Shown in pieces: positions 19,543-29,704 of a DNA stretch of 64,000 nucleotides. Positions within the stretch are counted from its first letter, which is position 1. Each line of letters begins with the position of its first letter. The translations under genes and the position numbers were made by a program. The notes beneath the pieces are model-generated. The model saw only the letters and a program-made list of their open reading frames with translations. It ran no database searches and was not told where the DNA came from. Source of the stretch: Sphingomonas sp. J315 (GTDB lineage: Bacteria; Pseudomonadota; Alphaproteobacteria; Sphingomonadales; Sphingomonadaceae); the NCBI RefSeq assembly GCF_024666595.1, contig NZ_CP088296.1, forward strand, positions 930,001-994,000, written 5' to 3'.

Positions 19543-20792
19543 GAATTGCCGCATCGCTGATCGCGCTGGCAATCGCCGCGCCGGTTTCGGCCCAGACGAT
19601 CGCCGTGACCCATGCCGAGGCGTGGACGCTGGAGGGCGATGCCCCGGTCCGCGACGCGACAATCGTGATTGCGGGTGGCAAGATCGTCTCGGTCACGCCG
19701 GGTGGCGCGGTGCCCGAAGGCGCGAGCGTCATCGACGCGCGCGGCAGGCCGGTGACGCCCGGTTTCGTCAACGCCGCGACCCAGATCGGGCTGGTCGAAG
19801 TGTCCGGATCGGGCGACACCCGCGACATGGCGTCGGCGGACGAGCGCAATGCCGGGTTCGACATGAGCAGCGCGCTCAACGGAAATTCGACGCTGGTCAG
19901 CCTCGCGCGGGCCGACGGCATCACCCGCGCGCTGGTTTACCCGTCGCCCTCGCGCTTCGCCCCGTTCAGCGGCGAGGCGAGCATGGTCCGGCTGCGCGAC
20001 GGGGTCGATATCCGCGACGCCGCCGATGTCGGCGTCTATGCAGTGATCGGCGGCGGCGCGTGGGACAGGCTGGGATCTCGCGCAGTGCAATGGACCGCGC
20101 TGCGCAAGGCGCTGCTCGACGCGCGCCCGGAGCCAACCCCGCAAAAGGGCAAGGGCAGGAAGGGCAAAGGGGGCGGCCCGCCGCCGGGCAAGCGCGCCGG
20201 CGAGCAGCTGATCCGCGCGGTGCTGCGCGGCGATGTCCCGCTCGCGATCCAGACGCATCGCGAGAGCGACATCCGTCAGGCGGCGGCGCTGGCGCGGGAG
20301 TTCGGCATCCGGGTGGTGATCGTGGGCGGAACCGAAGCATGGCGCGCAGCGGACGAACTCGCGGCAGCGAAGGTCGCGGTAGTGCTCGACCCGCAGGTCA
20401 ATCTGCCTGGCAGCTTCGACCAGCTCGGCGCGCGTCAGGACAATGCGATCCTGCTCCGCCGTGCGGGCGTGGCGATCGCGATCGGTCAGGCGGGCGGCGC
20501 GATCCACAGCAACTATAATGCGGGCATGGCACTGCGCGAGGGCGCGGGACTTGCGGTCTCAAACGGCCTGAGCTGGATCGAGGGGCTGCGCGCAGTCACC
20601 ACTGCGCCGCTGGCGATCTGGGGACGGGGCGGCGGCACGCTCATCCCCGGTGCCGACGCCGATCTGGTGGTGTGGGACGGCGACCCGCTCGAGCCGTCGA
20701 GCATCGCGGTGCGGGTGATTATCGAGGGGCGCGAGGTATCGAACCGGTCGCGCCAGGACGTCCTCGCCGAACGCTACAGGGATGCGCGCTGA
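19539..20792 (+). CDS. Secreted amidohydrolase homologue lacking the HxH metal motif
   Basis: A 417-residue secreted protein (signal up to VSAQ) with the amidohydrolase frame: N-terminal beta-sandwich, IDARGRPVTPG, and closing GADADLVVWDGDPLEPSS. Where active members have HxH after the TPG strand, this one reads VNAATQIGLVEV, so both histidines are gone. THRESD is kept and the Asp-bearing HSDxP region is replaced by IHSNYN. A Lys/Gly-rich insert, QKGKGRKGKGGG, interrupts the middle. It is probably a non-catalytic or differently working partner of the upstream enzyme. Its stop overlaps the start of proC (TGATG). Confidence 0.85.
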
Positions 20793-21568
20793 TGGATGTG
20801 CTGCTGGTCGGGTGCGGACGGATGGGCGGCGCGATGGCGCGCGGCTGGGCGGGCGCGCATCGCGTCCTGGTGTTCGATCCGCTGGCTGCTGATCTGCCCG
20901 AGGGCGCGGAGCGGGTCGATGCGTTGGCCGATGTCGAAGCCAGTAGCGATCTTGCCGTGGTGCTGGCGGTCAAGCCGCAGGTCTTTCCCGCGATCGGGGG
21001 AGCGCTGCATTCGCTGGCGGCGCGCGATGCGTTGTTCGTGTCGATCATGGCCGGGATCACGTTGCAGGGGCTCGGCGACGCACTGAACAGCGGGCGGCTG
21101 GTGCGGACCATGCCGAACACCCCCGCCGCGATCGGGCAGGGGATTACGGCGGCGGTCGTGGGGCGCGATGTGCGGATGAGCGATTTTGCCACCGTCAACG
21201 CACTGCTCGCGCCGACCGGCCCGGTGGTGTGGCTCGACGACGAGCGTCAGATCGACGCGGTGACCGCGGTATCGGGGAGCGGTCCGGCCTATTTCTTCCG
21301 CTTCACAGAAGCGCTGGCGAAGGCGGGGGCGCAGGCGGGGCTTCCTGCCGATCTGGCGATGCAGCTCGCGCGTGCGACCTTTACCGGCGCGGCGGCGCTG
21401 GCAGGCGCGGACCCGGCCGAGCTGGCCGAGTTGCGGCGGCAGGTGACCAGTCCCGGCGGCACCACCGCTGCAGGCCTTGTGCAGATGGATCAGGACGATG
21501 CGATCGACCGGCTCGTCCAGTCGGTCGTCGATGCGGCAGCGGCGCGCTCGCGCGAACTCGCCGGATAA
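20792..21568 (+). CDS. proC: Pyrroline-5-carboxylate reductase
   Basis: A 258-residue ProC-family reductase (P5C to proline, NAD(P)H). N-terminal Rossmann motif LLVGCGRMGGAMARGW, VRTMPNTPAAIGQGITA, and the C-terminal dimer domain with AVTAVSGSGPAYFFRFTEAL and VTSPGGTTAAGL are all present and complete. Start ATG 20792 overlaps the preceding stop. Because it sits in an operon with secreted amidohydrolases and a transporter, it may serve a catabolic or imino-acid-reducing role rather than housekeeping proline synthesis. That is inference from context. Confidence 0.92.
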   Translation: MDVLLVGCGRMGGAMARGWAGAHRVLVFDPLAADLPEGAERVDALADVEASSDLAVVLAVKPQVFPAIGGALHSLAARDALFVSIMAGITLQGLGDALNSGRLVRTMPNTPAAIGQGITAAVVGRDVRMSDFATVNALLAPTGPVVWLDDERQIDAVTAVSGSGPAYFFRFTEALAKAGAQAGLPADLAMQLARATFTGAAALAGADPAELAELRRQVTSPGGTTAAGLVQMDQDDAIDRLVQSVVDAAAARSRELAG

Positions 21569-21618
21569 CAGCCACGGGCAGGCCGGTGTTCGCCGCGCGC
21601 CCGTTCAGGAGAGGAAAG

Positions 21619-22956
21619 ATGGCCGGAATTCCCGGAATGATCGGCGTGCCCGCTGACGGGGACGCCCCGCTCGACACGCGCCCCGCGCACCCGCTGCCGC
21701 TCGACCGCAGGACGCGCGCGCGCGCCGCTGTCGCGGGATCGGTCGGCAATCTGATCGAATGGTATGACTTTTACGCGTACGCCTATACCGCGCTCTACTT
21801 CGCCTCGGCCTTTTTTCCCGAGGGAGACAGAACGGCGCAACTCATCAACGTCGCCGCAATCTATGCTGCCGGATTCCTGATCCGGCCTTTGGGGGGCTGG
21901 TTCTTCGGTCGTTATGCCGACCGGCGCGGACGGCGCGCGGCGATGATCGCGTCGGTGGTCCTGATGGGCGCTGGATCGCTGCTCGTCGGCATCCTGCCCA
22001 CCTATGCGACGATCGGCGCCGCGGCACCCGCCCTGCTTCTGGTCGCGCGGCTGATGCAGGGATTTTCTACCGGCGGCCAATATGGCGCGGCGGCGACCTA
22101 TCTGTCGGAGATCGCGGAACCCGGGAAGCGCGGCTTCTATGCCTCGTTCCAGTTCGTCACGCTGATCGGCGGGCAGCTCTTCGCATTGCTGGTCATCTTC
22201 GGGCTTCAGGCGGCGATGAGCGAGGAGGCGATCCGCGAATGGGGCTGGCGGTTGCCCTTCCTGCTCGGCGCGGTGCTCGCGGGCGGCTTCCTGCTGTTGC
22301 GCAACCTGATGCATGAGACCGCCGAGCCGGCGGGCAAAGGCGAGGATGCCGGATCGCTCAGAGCGCTGCTCAGGCACCCGCGCGCGATGCTGGTGGTGAT
22401 GGCGCTGAGCGCTGCGGGAGCGGTCAGCCTCTACACCTTCACCACCTATATGCAGAAATATCTGGTCAATACCGCGGGGATGAGCGTGACCGACGCCAGC
22501 CGAACGATGCTGGTCGTTACCTTCGTCTTCCTGCTGCTCCAGCCGATCCTCGGCACCCTGTCGGACCGCATCGGGCGGCGGACCAACCTGCTGATCTTTA
22601 CAGGGGGCATGACGCTGTTCGCGGTGCCCCTGCTCGGCGGGATCGCGACCGCGCAGTCGATGTGGAGCGCGGGGCTGCTGGTGTTCGCCGCGCTGTTCAT
22701 CATGTCGTTCTACACCTCGGTCTCCGGGCTGTTCAAAGCCGAACTGTTCCCCGCCAGCGTCCGCGCATTGGGGGTCGGGCTTGGCCATGCCATCGCCTCG
22801 GCGATCTTCGGCGGGACTGCCGAATGGGCGGCGCTGCTGCTGAAGCAACAGGGGCATGAACAGGCATTTGCCTGGTATGTCTCCGCCATCTGCGCGGTCG
22901 CCTTCATCGTCGCGCTGCGGATGCGTGAGCCGCGCGCGCATGGGCATTTGACGTGA
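21619..22956 (+). CDS. MFS transporter, alpha-ketoglutarate/proline-betaine permease type (KgtP/ProP-like)
   Basis: A 445-residue, 12-TM metabolite:H+ symporter. Signature segments are GNLIEWYDFYAYAY in TM1, RPLGGWFFGRYADRRGRRAAM between TM2 and TM3, and QGFSTGGQYGAAATYLSEIA in TM4. All are typical of the KgtP/ShiA/ProP branch, which imports dicarboxylates, betaines or related acids. Start ATG 21619 has AGGAGAGGAAAG upstream. It follows proC by 50 bp and probably imports the product of the secreted amidohydrolases. Confidence 0.92.
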   Translation: MAGIPGMIGVPADGDAPLDTRPAHPLPLDRRTRARAAVAGSVGNLIEWYDFYAYAYTALYFASAFFPEGDRTAQLINVAAIYAAGFLIRPLGGWFFGRYADRRGRRAAMIASVVLMGAGSLLVGILPTYATIGAAAPALLLVARLMQGFSTGGQYGAAATYLSEIAEPGKRGFYASFQFVTLIGGQLFALLVIFGLQAAMSEEAIREWGWRLPFLLGAVLAGGFLLLRNLMHETAEPAGKGEDAGSLRALLRHPRAMLVVMALSAAGAVSLYTFTTYMQKYLVNTAGMSVTDASRTMLVVTFVFLLLQPILGTLSDRIGRRTNLLIFTGGMTLFAVPLLGGIATAQSMWSAGLLVFAALFIMSFYTSVSGLFKAELFPASVRALGVGLGHAIASAIFGGTAEWAALLLKQQGHEQAFAWYVSAICAVAFIVALRMREPRAHGHLT

Positions 22957-23042
22957 TTGGCGCGCACGAAAATCCGGACTTGGCCCGTTTCGGCCCGACG
23001 ATGGGCGGGTTAGGATCGGCAGGTCGGTTGCGGGGGAAGCTC

Positions 23043-26000
23043 ATGGTTCGGGGTGCGTTGGCTGTGGTCTCGCTGCTCGCGCTGGCAGTGCCGGCGCTGG
23101 CGAAGGACGATCTGCCGATGAAGGAACGCCGGACCCTCAGCTATGAGGTGTCGAGCGGCACCTTCATGTCGCTGGCGGTGTCGCCCGACGGCAAGACGAT
23201 CCTGTTCGACATGCTGGGCGAACTCTACGCCATGCCCATCACTGGCGGCCGCGCGACCCCGATCGCACAGGGGATCGCGTTCGAGGTTCAGCCGAGCTTC
23301 TCCCCAGACGGCCAATGGATCGCCTATGTCAGCGACCGGTCGGGCGGCGACAATGTCTGGATTTCTCGCACCGATGGCAGCGACGCGCGGCGGATCACGT
23401 CCGAGGACGAGGGCGCGGTGCGCACCTCGCCCGAATGGAGCGCGGATGGCAAGTCGGTCTATGTCAGCCGCAACCGCATCCGCCTGGGCCATTACGAGCT
23501 GTGGCGGCACCCTGTCGATGGCGGGCCGGGCGAGCTGGTCGCGCCGATCAAGACCGCGCGCGGCGAACAGAGCACGCTCGGCGTATCGCCGTCGCGCGAC
23601 GGGAAATATCTCTACTACGCGCGCACCGTCGCCGATATGTCGTTCGATCAGCCGGTCGCGTGGACGATCGTGCGACGCGATATCGCAACCGGCGCGGAAC
23701 AGCCGGTCATCACCAGTTCGGGCGCGCGCGAGGCGGCGAAGGAAACCTTCTTCCGCCCTGCAATCTCCCCCGACGGAAGGCTGCTCGCCTATGCGACGCG
23801 GCGGATGGCGGAGACGCGGTTGCGGGTGCGCGACCTGACCACCGGGCTCGACCGCGATCTCGGCCCGGCACCGCTCGACCTGATGAACGGCGCGGCGTGG
23901 ATGGACCTGATCCCGCGCTACACCTTTACGCCCGATGGCAAAGCGATCCTGATCGCGGTCGATGGCCGGATCGAGCGCCGTCCGGTCGATGGTTCGACGG
24001 CATCGCGCATCCCGTTCACCGCTAAGCTGGACCTTGAGGTCGGAATGCCGACCCGCATCGCGGTGCGCGAGCCGACCGGGCCGGTGCGCGCCAGGCTGCC
24101 GATGGGGACGAGCCCGTCGCCGGACGGAAAGCGTGTCGCCTTCGCCGCGCTCGGCAGCATCTATGTTCAGCCGGTTACGGGCGGGTCGTCGCTACGCCTG
24201 CCGATCACCGGCGACCCTGCGTCCCAGCCCGGCTGGAGCCCCGATGGCAAGCGCATCGCCTATGTCACCTGGAGCGAACGTGACGGCGGGGCGATATGGA
24301 CCGTCGCGGCGGACGGCAGGAGCGCGCCGGTGAAGCTGAGTACGCTGTCCGCTTTCTACACCTGGCCCGCCTTCACCCCCGACGGGCGGAGCGTGGTGGC
24401 GGTACGCTCGGCGGCGGCGGCGCGACAGCTGAGCGGCTATATCGTGTCGCCGATCCGGCCCGGCGAGCTGGTCGCGATCCCCGCGAGCGGCGGCGCGGCG
24501 CGGGTCGTCGCGCGCGGCAATCTCGGCCAGCGCCCGCACTTCACCCGCGCTGCGCCGGGTGTCGTGCATCTGATCAGCGACGACGGGCTCGTCGCCATCG
24601 ACCTCACCACCGGTACGAAGCGCGACGTGGCCAGGCTGCTGACCCAGAACTATTATTTCACCGAAGCGCCAGCGAAGATGGACGATATCCGGATCAGCCC
24701 GGACGGCAAATGGCTGGCGGCGCAGGCGCGCGAGCAGTTGTATCTGCTGCCCGTCCCCGCCGATCCGGAGAAGCCGGTCGATCTCGCTGCAGTGGACAGC
24801 CCCGCGCGACAGGTCACCGATATCGGGGCCAATTATTATGACTGGCGCGGCGATGGCGCGCTGGTCTGGTCGGTGGGCAATTTCCTGCAGACGCTGCCCG
24901 GTGCGACCGCGGCGGTGCCAACGACCCATATCGAACTGATCGCCGAACTGCCGCGCGCCCAACCGCAGGGCAGCATCCTGCTGCGCGGTGCGCGCGCACT
25001 GACGATGGCTGGGGGCGACCGCATCATCGAGGATGCCGACATCCTGATCACCGGTGACCGGATCGCGGCGATCGGTCCGCGCAACAGCTTCGCCGTGACC
25101 GCCGGAACGCCGGAGCGTGAGCTGGGCGGCAAGACGGTCGCGCCGGGACTGATCGACGATCACGACCATATCGGCTCGATCCGCCGCTATGCGATTGCCT
25201 ATGAAGATACGTCGATGCGCGCGCGGCTCGCCTTTGGCGTAACCACTGCGTTCGACCCTTCGACGCTGAGCATCGACCAGATTGCGTATCAGGATCTGAT
25301 CGACGCCGGGCTGATGGTCGCGCCACGACTGCGTTCGACCGGCCCCGGTATCTTCGCACGCGAACGGTTCACGTCGCAGGAACAGGTCCGCGCGGTATTG
25401 CGCCGCTATAGCGAAGCCTGGGGTCTGACCAACATCAAGCAATATCGCGGCGAGAGCCGGACGGTGCGCCAGTGGATTGCGATGGAGGCGCGTGCGCAGG
25501 GGCTGATCCCGACCACCGAGGGGAGCCACAATCCCAAGCTGATCCTGACGCAATTGCTCGACGGCTATGCGGGCAGCGAGCATGCGCTTCCTGTCGCGCC
25601 ACTGCAGGAGGATGTCATCAAGCTGTTCGCGCTGACCCGCACCAGCTATGTCGCGACCCTGCTCGTCAACACCAGCGGCCCGGCGGCTCGACATCATTTC
25701 GTCGCGAAATACGACCCCGCGCTCGATCCCAAAGTCCGCCGTTTCTGGCCCCCCGCGACGATCGCGTCGAAGCTGGCGCAACGCGACTGGTCTTCGCTCG
25801 CCGCCAGCCGCGCGCCGGCGCTGGCGCGGGATACGGCGCGCCTGGCCGAAGCGGGGGCGCCGGTCGGGATGGGGGCACATGGCGACGATCCGGGCATTGG
25901 CTATCATTACGAAATGGAGGCCCATGTGCTCGGCGGGATGACGCCGATGGCGGTGCTCCATGCGGCGACTGCGGGCGCGGCCGAGGTCATCGGGCGGCTC

Positions 26001-26225
26001 AACGACATGGGCACGCTGGAGGTCGGCAAATATGCCGATCTGGTGGTGTTCGACCGCGACCCGCTGGCCGATATCCGCAACACGCGCTCGGTCAGCCTTG
26101 TGATGCGCGGCGGGCAGTTGTTCGACGCCGACACGCTCGACGAACTCTGGCCGCAGCGGCGGAAACTGCCCGCGCCCTGGTTTGCGGGCGAAGAGAAGGA
26201 AACCCAGTGGCTGCCCAACCCGTGA
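23043..26225 (+). CDS. Large secreted beta-propeller/amidohydrolase fusion protein
   Basis: A 1060-residue protein: signal peptide (LALAVPALAK), then a TolB-like propeller of about 600 residues made of PDGK-type blades (SPDGKTILFDMLGELYAMP, SPDGQWIAYVSDRSGGDNVW, SPDGKRVAFAALGSIYVQP). A C-terminal amidohydrolase domain follows from about residue 650. Its metal motif is APGLIDDHDHIG, followed by GSEHALP and the conserved Asp/His region MGAHGDDPGI. Such WD40/PD40-amidohydrolases are common in sphingomonads and Bacteroidetes and are thought to act on peptides or lactones. ATG 23043 is chosen because it gives a clean signal peptide. Confidence 0.9.
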   Translation: MVRGALAVVSLLALAVPALAKDDLPMKERRTLSYEVSSGTFMSLAVSPDGKTILFDMLGELYAMPITGGRATPIAQGIAFEVQPSFSPDGQWIAYVSDRSGGDNVWISRTDGSDARRITSEDEGAVRTSPEWSADGKSVYVSRNRIRLGHYELWRHPVDGGPGELVAPIKTARGEQSTLGVSPSRDGKYLYYARTVADMSFDQPVAWTIVRRDIATGAEQPVITSSGAREAAKETFFRPAISPDGRLLAYATRRMAETRLRVRDLTTGLDRDLGPAPLDLMNGAAWMDLIPRYTFTPDGKAILIAVDGRIERRPVDGSTASRIPFTAKLDLEVGMPTRIAVREPTGPVRARLPMGTSPSPDGKRVAFAALGSIYVQPVTGGSSLRLPITGDPASQPGWSPDGKRIAYVTWSERDGGAIWTVAADGRSAPVKLSTLSAFYTWPAFTPDGRSVVAVRSAAAARQLSGYIVSPIRPGELVAIPASGGAARVVARGNLGQRPHFTRAAPGVVHLISDDGLVAIDLTTGTKRDVARLLTQNYYFTEAPAKMDDIRISPDGKWLAAQAREQLYLLPVPADPEKPVDLAAVDSPARQVTDIGANYYDWRGDGALVWSVGNFLQTLPGATAAVPTTHIELIAELPRAQPQGSILLRGARALTMAGGDRIIEDADILITGDRIAAIGPRNSFAVTAGTPERELGGKTVAPGLIDDHDHIGSIRRYAIAYEDTSMRARLAFGVTTAFDPSTLSIDQIAYQDLIDAGLMVAPRLRSTGPGIFARERFTSQEQVRAVLRRYSEAWGLTNIKQYRGESRTVRQWIAMEARAQGLIPTTEGSHNPKLILTQLLDGYAGSEHALPVAPLQEDVIKLFALTRTSYVATLLVNTSGPAARHHFVAKYDPALDPKVRRFWPPATIASKLAQRDWSSLAASRAPALARDTARLAEAGAPVGMGAHGDDPGIGYHYEMEAHVLGGMTPMAVLHAATAGAAEVIGRLNDMGTLEVGKYADLVVFDRDPLADIRNTRSVSLVMRGGQLFDADTLDELWPQRRKLPAPWFAGEEKETQWLPNP

Positions 26226-27169
26226 CGATCGACCCCGAGATCCGCGCTTTCCTCGACGAAATGTCTGCGCGCTGGGCAGCGCACCCGCCCCTCGCATCGC
26301 TCGACTATCCCGGCCAGCGCGCGGTCTGCGAAGCGGTGCGGTCGCGCTGGGCCGAGGGTGGGCCGGCGATGGCGCGGACGGTGGAGCGGGTATTCGATCC
26401 GGGTGCCGGGTCGCTCCATATCCGGGTCTATCTGCCGGAAGGCGCGTCGGCCCCCGCGCCCGCCCTGGTCTATCTGCATGGCGGCGGGTTCACGCTGTTC
26501 AGCATCGACACCCACGACCGACTGATGCGCGAATATGCTGCGGCGGGCGGGTTCGCGGTAGTTGGCGTCGACTACCCGCTGTCGCCCGAGCACAAATATC
26601 CCGTCGCGCTCGACCGGATCGAAGCGCTGATGCTGTGGCTGCGCGATCATGGCGACGAACTGGGCATCGACGGCAGCCGCCTGGCGATGGGTGGGGATTC
26701 GGCGGGCGCAAATCTGAGCTTCGCCACTGCGCTGCGCCTGCGCGACCGGGGCGCGGACGGGCTGGTCGGGGCGATCCTGTCCAATTACGGCTATTTCTCG
26801 AACTTGATTTCCGACGATGCAGAGCGCGATTTTGGCGGCCCGGCCTCCAACCTCGATCGCGACGAGGCCATCGCCTACTATGCCAACTACCTGACCGACA
26901 TGGCGCGTGAGTGCGCCAATCCGCTGGTCTGCCCGCTGCTTGCGGACATGGCCGGGATGCCGCCGGTGTTCCTCGTCATCCCGCAATGCGACTTGCTGAC
27001 CGAACAATCGGTGGCGATGGCCGCCCTGCTGCGCGCGGCGGGGGTGGAGACTGCGGACAAGCTCTATCCGGGTGCGACGCACAGTTTTCTGGAGGCGATG
27101 TCGGTGGCGGCGGTGGCGCGGGAGGCGATCGCCGACGGGGCGAGGTTCGTGGCGGAGAAGCTGGGCTGA
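26207..27169 (+). CDS. HSL-family alpha/beta hydrolase (esterase)
   Basis: A 320-residue hormone-sensitive-lipase-type esterase. Oxyanion-hole motif YLHGGGFTLFS, nucleophile elbow GGDSAGANLS, acid in PQCDLLTEQS and catalytic His in GATHSFLEA. No signal peptide, so it is cytoplasmic. GTG 26207 is taken as the start because AAGGAAA lies 8-9 bp upstream; GTG 26222 is an alternative. Both overlap the previous gene, so the two are co-translated. It likely finishes hydrolysis of an imported ester or lactone. Confidence 0.9.
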   Translation: MAAQPVTIDPEIRAFLDEMSARWAAHPPLASLDYPGQRAVCEAVRSRWAEGGPAMARTVERVFDPGAGSLHIRVYLPEGASAPAPALVYLHGGGFTLFSIDTHDRLMREYAAAGGFAVVGVDYPLSPEHKYPVALDRIEALMLWLRDHGDELGIDGSRLAMGGDSAGANLSFATALRLRDRGADGLVGAILSNYGYFSNLISDDAERDFGGPASNLDRDEAIAYYANYLTDMARECANPLVCPLLADMAGMPPVFLVIPQCDLLTEQSVAMAALLRAAGVETADKLYPGATHSFLEAMSVAAVAREAIADGARFVAEKLG

Positions 27170-27174
27170 TGCTC

Positions 27175-27245
27175 ACCCCCTCCCCCTCGCGCCTTCCAAT
27201 CGGAGAGGGAGGGAGGCGCGATGTCCCGGAGGGGTGGGAGTGACA
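27175..27245. terminator. Imperfect GC-rich dyad between convergent genes
   Basis: The 78-bp gap between convergent genes contains CACCCCCTCCCCCTCGCGCC and, further on, GGAGGGAGGCGCG and GGAGGGGTGGGAGTG, which can fold into an imperfect long hairpin. This resembles REP-like elements frequent between convergent sphingomonad genes. Function as a terminator is inferred. Confidence 0.35.
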
Positions 27246-27247
27246 GG

Positions 27248-28442
27248 CTAGGAACGGCATCCCACCACCCCTGCCGCGATCAGCTTGTCGATCTGCTCCT
27301 CCTCCAGCCCACAATCACGCAGTAGTTGACGACTGTCGGCCCCCAGCGGGCGGGGCGGCATGTCGGGTTGGATTGCCACCCCCTCGAACAACACTGGCTG
27401 CGGCAGGGCCCGTGCAACCCCCTCGGGATACCCCGCCGGCACATCGAAAAAAACCAATCTCTTCGAGATGCGGATCGGTCAGCAGATCGCCCAGCCTGGC
27501 GACGCGCGAACAGGGCACGTCGCGCTCCCCAAGCGCCGCAATCCACGCGTCGGTCGTGCGCGCGGGCAGCGTTTCGGCGACCAGCGCGTAGAGTTGGTCG
27601 ATATGCGCGGGGCGCTGCCGCGGATCAGCGAACCAATCCTGCGCGATCACGTCTTCACGCCCCACCTCTCCCAGGAATGCGCGCCATTGCCGGTCAGTAT
27701 AGGGGAGCACCGCGATCCACCCGTCGGCCGTGCGGAACGGGCGACGGTTGGGGGACAGGATGCGCGGGTAGCCGACCGCGCCACCGGCATCGAAGGTCGC
27801 CGCCGCAAGATGCTCGTTGAGGAGGAATGCGGCCAATGCCTCGAACATCGGCACTTCGACCTTGAACGGCCCAGCGCGCCCATTCGCCCGCGCCACGAGC
27901 GCGGCGAGGATGCCATATACCGCGTGCAGCGCCGCCACCTTGTCCGCCAATATCGTCGGCACGAAGCGCGGATCGCCACCGGTCGCGGTACCAAGGCCCG
28001 CTATGCCGCTCGCCGCCTGGATGACGTCGTCGAAGGCGGGCCGGTCGCGATAGCGCCCGCGCTGGCCGAAGCCGATCGCTGCGCAATGGACGATGCGCGG
28101 GTTGATCGCGGCAACCGTCTCGAAGCCAAGCCCCAGTCGCTCCGCCGCATCCACGCGCATATTGTGGAACAGCACATCCGCGCGTTCGAGCAGCTTGGCC
28201 AGCGCCGCGCGTCCGTCCGGTGATTTAAGGTCGAGCGCGAGCATCTTCTTGTTACGGTTGTTGTTGACGAACAGCGCCCCGCCGCCCGCACCCGCGGGAT
28301 GCGCGTGCCGAGCAATGTCGCCTTCCAGCGGCTCGACCTTGATCACCTCTGCGCCCAGATCCGCGAGGATCTGACCCGCATAGGGGCCAAGCACGACCGC
28401 GCCGACCTCGACGACCCTGATCCTCTCCAGCAACGGCAGCAT
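27248..28442 (-). pseudogene. CaiB/BaiF-type CoA-transferase, frameshifted near its 3' end
   Basis: Class III CoA-transferase (formyl-CoA/carnitine type). Present are [30 protein letters not shown], the NNNRNKKMLALDLKSPDGR motif, and the aspartate region PAFDDVIQAASGIAG. The frame is lost at a run of seven A (27447-27453, T on the coding strand). With six, the protein continues EEIGFFDVPAGYPEGVARALPQP and ends at 27248. Start ATG 28442 behind GGAGG. The frameshift is probably a homopolymer error. No close operon partner, so the acid it activates is unknown. Confidence 0.87.
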
Positions 28443-28605
28443 CTGCCTTCCTCCAGTGTTTGATCGGCAATTAGCCGCTTCTTCACGATGCCGCAGGGGC
28501 CAAGACCCGACAGGCTGCGGGACCGTTGGAGGTCGCGTATTGGTCCCCGACACTTCCAGAAAGTGGAGGTTTGGCGGTCCACCTCCTTCGGCCAGACAGG
28601 GTCGC

Positions 28606-29681
28606 ATGACCGTTTCGACTCCTGCGCCGCCGCACCGTCGGCCGATCCTCACGCTGCACCGCTGGCTCAGCCTGGGTGCGGCGGTGTTCTGGCTGCTGCA
28701 GGCGCTGACCGGCGTGCTGATCGTCTTTCACTGGGAGATCACCGACGCGGGCATATCGTCCATCCACCGCCCGACCGACCTTGCCGCGATCGAGCGGCGG
28801 ATCGACGCGCTGGTGCCGGAGGGGGCAAGGCTGCGTCGATCTGGACCGCTGCGGGGGCACCGGATCGGTACAATGTCTATGTCGTGGATGCTGAGGGGAC
28901 CAGCGCCTCGACGCGCATCGCCGGCGACGGCACCGTCCTGCATGCGCCAAAGCCCGATGAGGAGAGCCTGATGGGCTTTCTGGTCGGATTTCACCACGAC
29001 CTGTTGGGCGAATGGGGCGGCTGGCTGGTGTCGATCAGCGGCGTGCTGCTGTGTACCAACCTGATCCTTGGAATCGCCGCCGCCTGGCCGAAGCGTGGAA
29101 CGTGGGGGCGCGCATTGCGACCCGCGACGCGCGGACCGGCAGCCGCGCGGCTGTATAGCTGGCACCGTGCGCTGGGGCTGTGGGTCGGCATCCCGGCGCT
29201 CGTCATCGCCGCGACCGGAACGATGCTCAAGTTCGAGGACGGCGTCGGCGATCTGGTCGGTGCAAAGCCCGTCGCGATGCCCACAGTCACGCCGACAGGT
29301 GCACCGATCGGCTTTGCCGCCGCGGCGCGCGCGGGTCTTGCCGCGCTGCCGGGCAGCACGCTGACACAGGTCGTCTGGCCGAAGCCCGACGATGCCACAT
29401 ACCGCGTGCGGTTGCGTGCTCCGGGCGAACTCCGCCGGGCGTATGGAGGGAGCTACGTGCTCGTCGATGCGAACAACGGGCAGGTGCGCGGCATCTTCCC
29501 GATCGGCGAGGCGAGCGCGGCGAACCAGTTCATGAGCGCGCTGTTCGCGATCCACACCGGCGAAGCCGGCGGGACGGTGGGACGCATCCTGTCGATCGCG
29601 ATCGGCCTGTGGCTGATCACGATGATCGTCGCGGGCGTGCTGCTCTGGCTCAAGCGCCGCAAGCCGCGCCGCGCGACCTGA
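28606..29681 (+). pseudogene. PepSY-domain inner-membrane protein, frameshifted
   Basis: PepSY-TM family (iron-uptake reductase-like, PiuB/SitR-like). N-terminal HRWLSLGAAVFWLLQALTG helix, then PepSY domains, HHDLLGEWGGWLVSISGVLLC, RLYSWHRALGLWVGIPALVIAATGTML and a last helix ending in KRRKPRRAT. The frame changes at about 28821-28830, next to a run of five G. One missing base (six G) restores VPEGGKAASIWTAAG. PepSY-TM proteins pass electrons or assist ferric-siderophore handling at the inner membrane. It is followed by the porin gene, 23 bp apart. Confidence 0.85.
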
Positions 29682-29704
29682 ACCCCCGATCTTGTACCAA
29701 GGCG

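Noticed and set aside
24192..26297. Minus-strand open frame of 701 codons opposite the propeller-amidohydrolase
   Set aside because: Shadow composition, no domain. The plus-strand protein is continuous with regular propeller blades.
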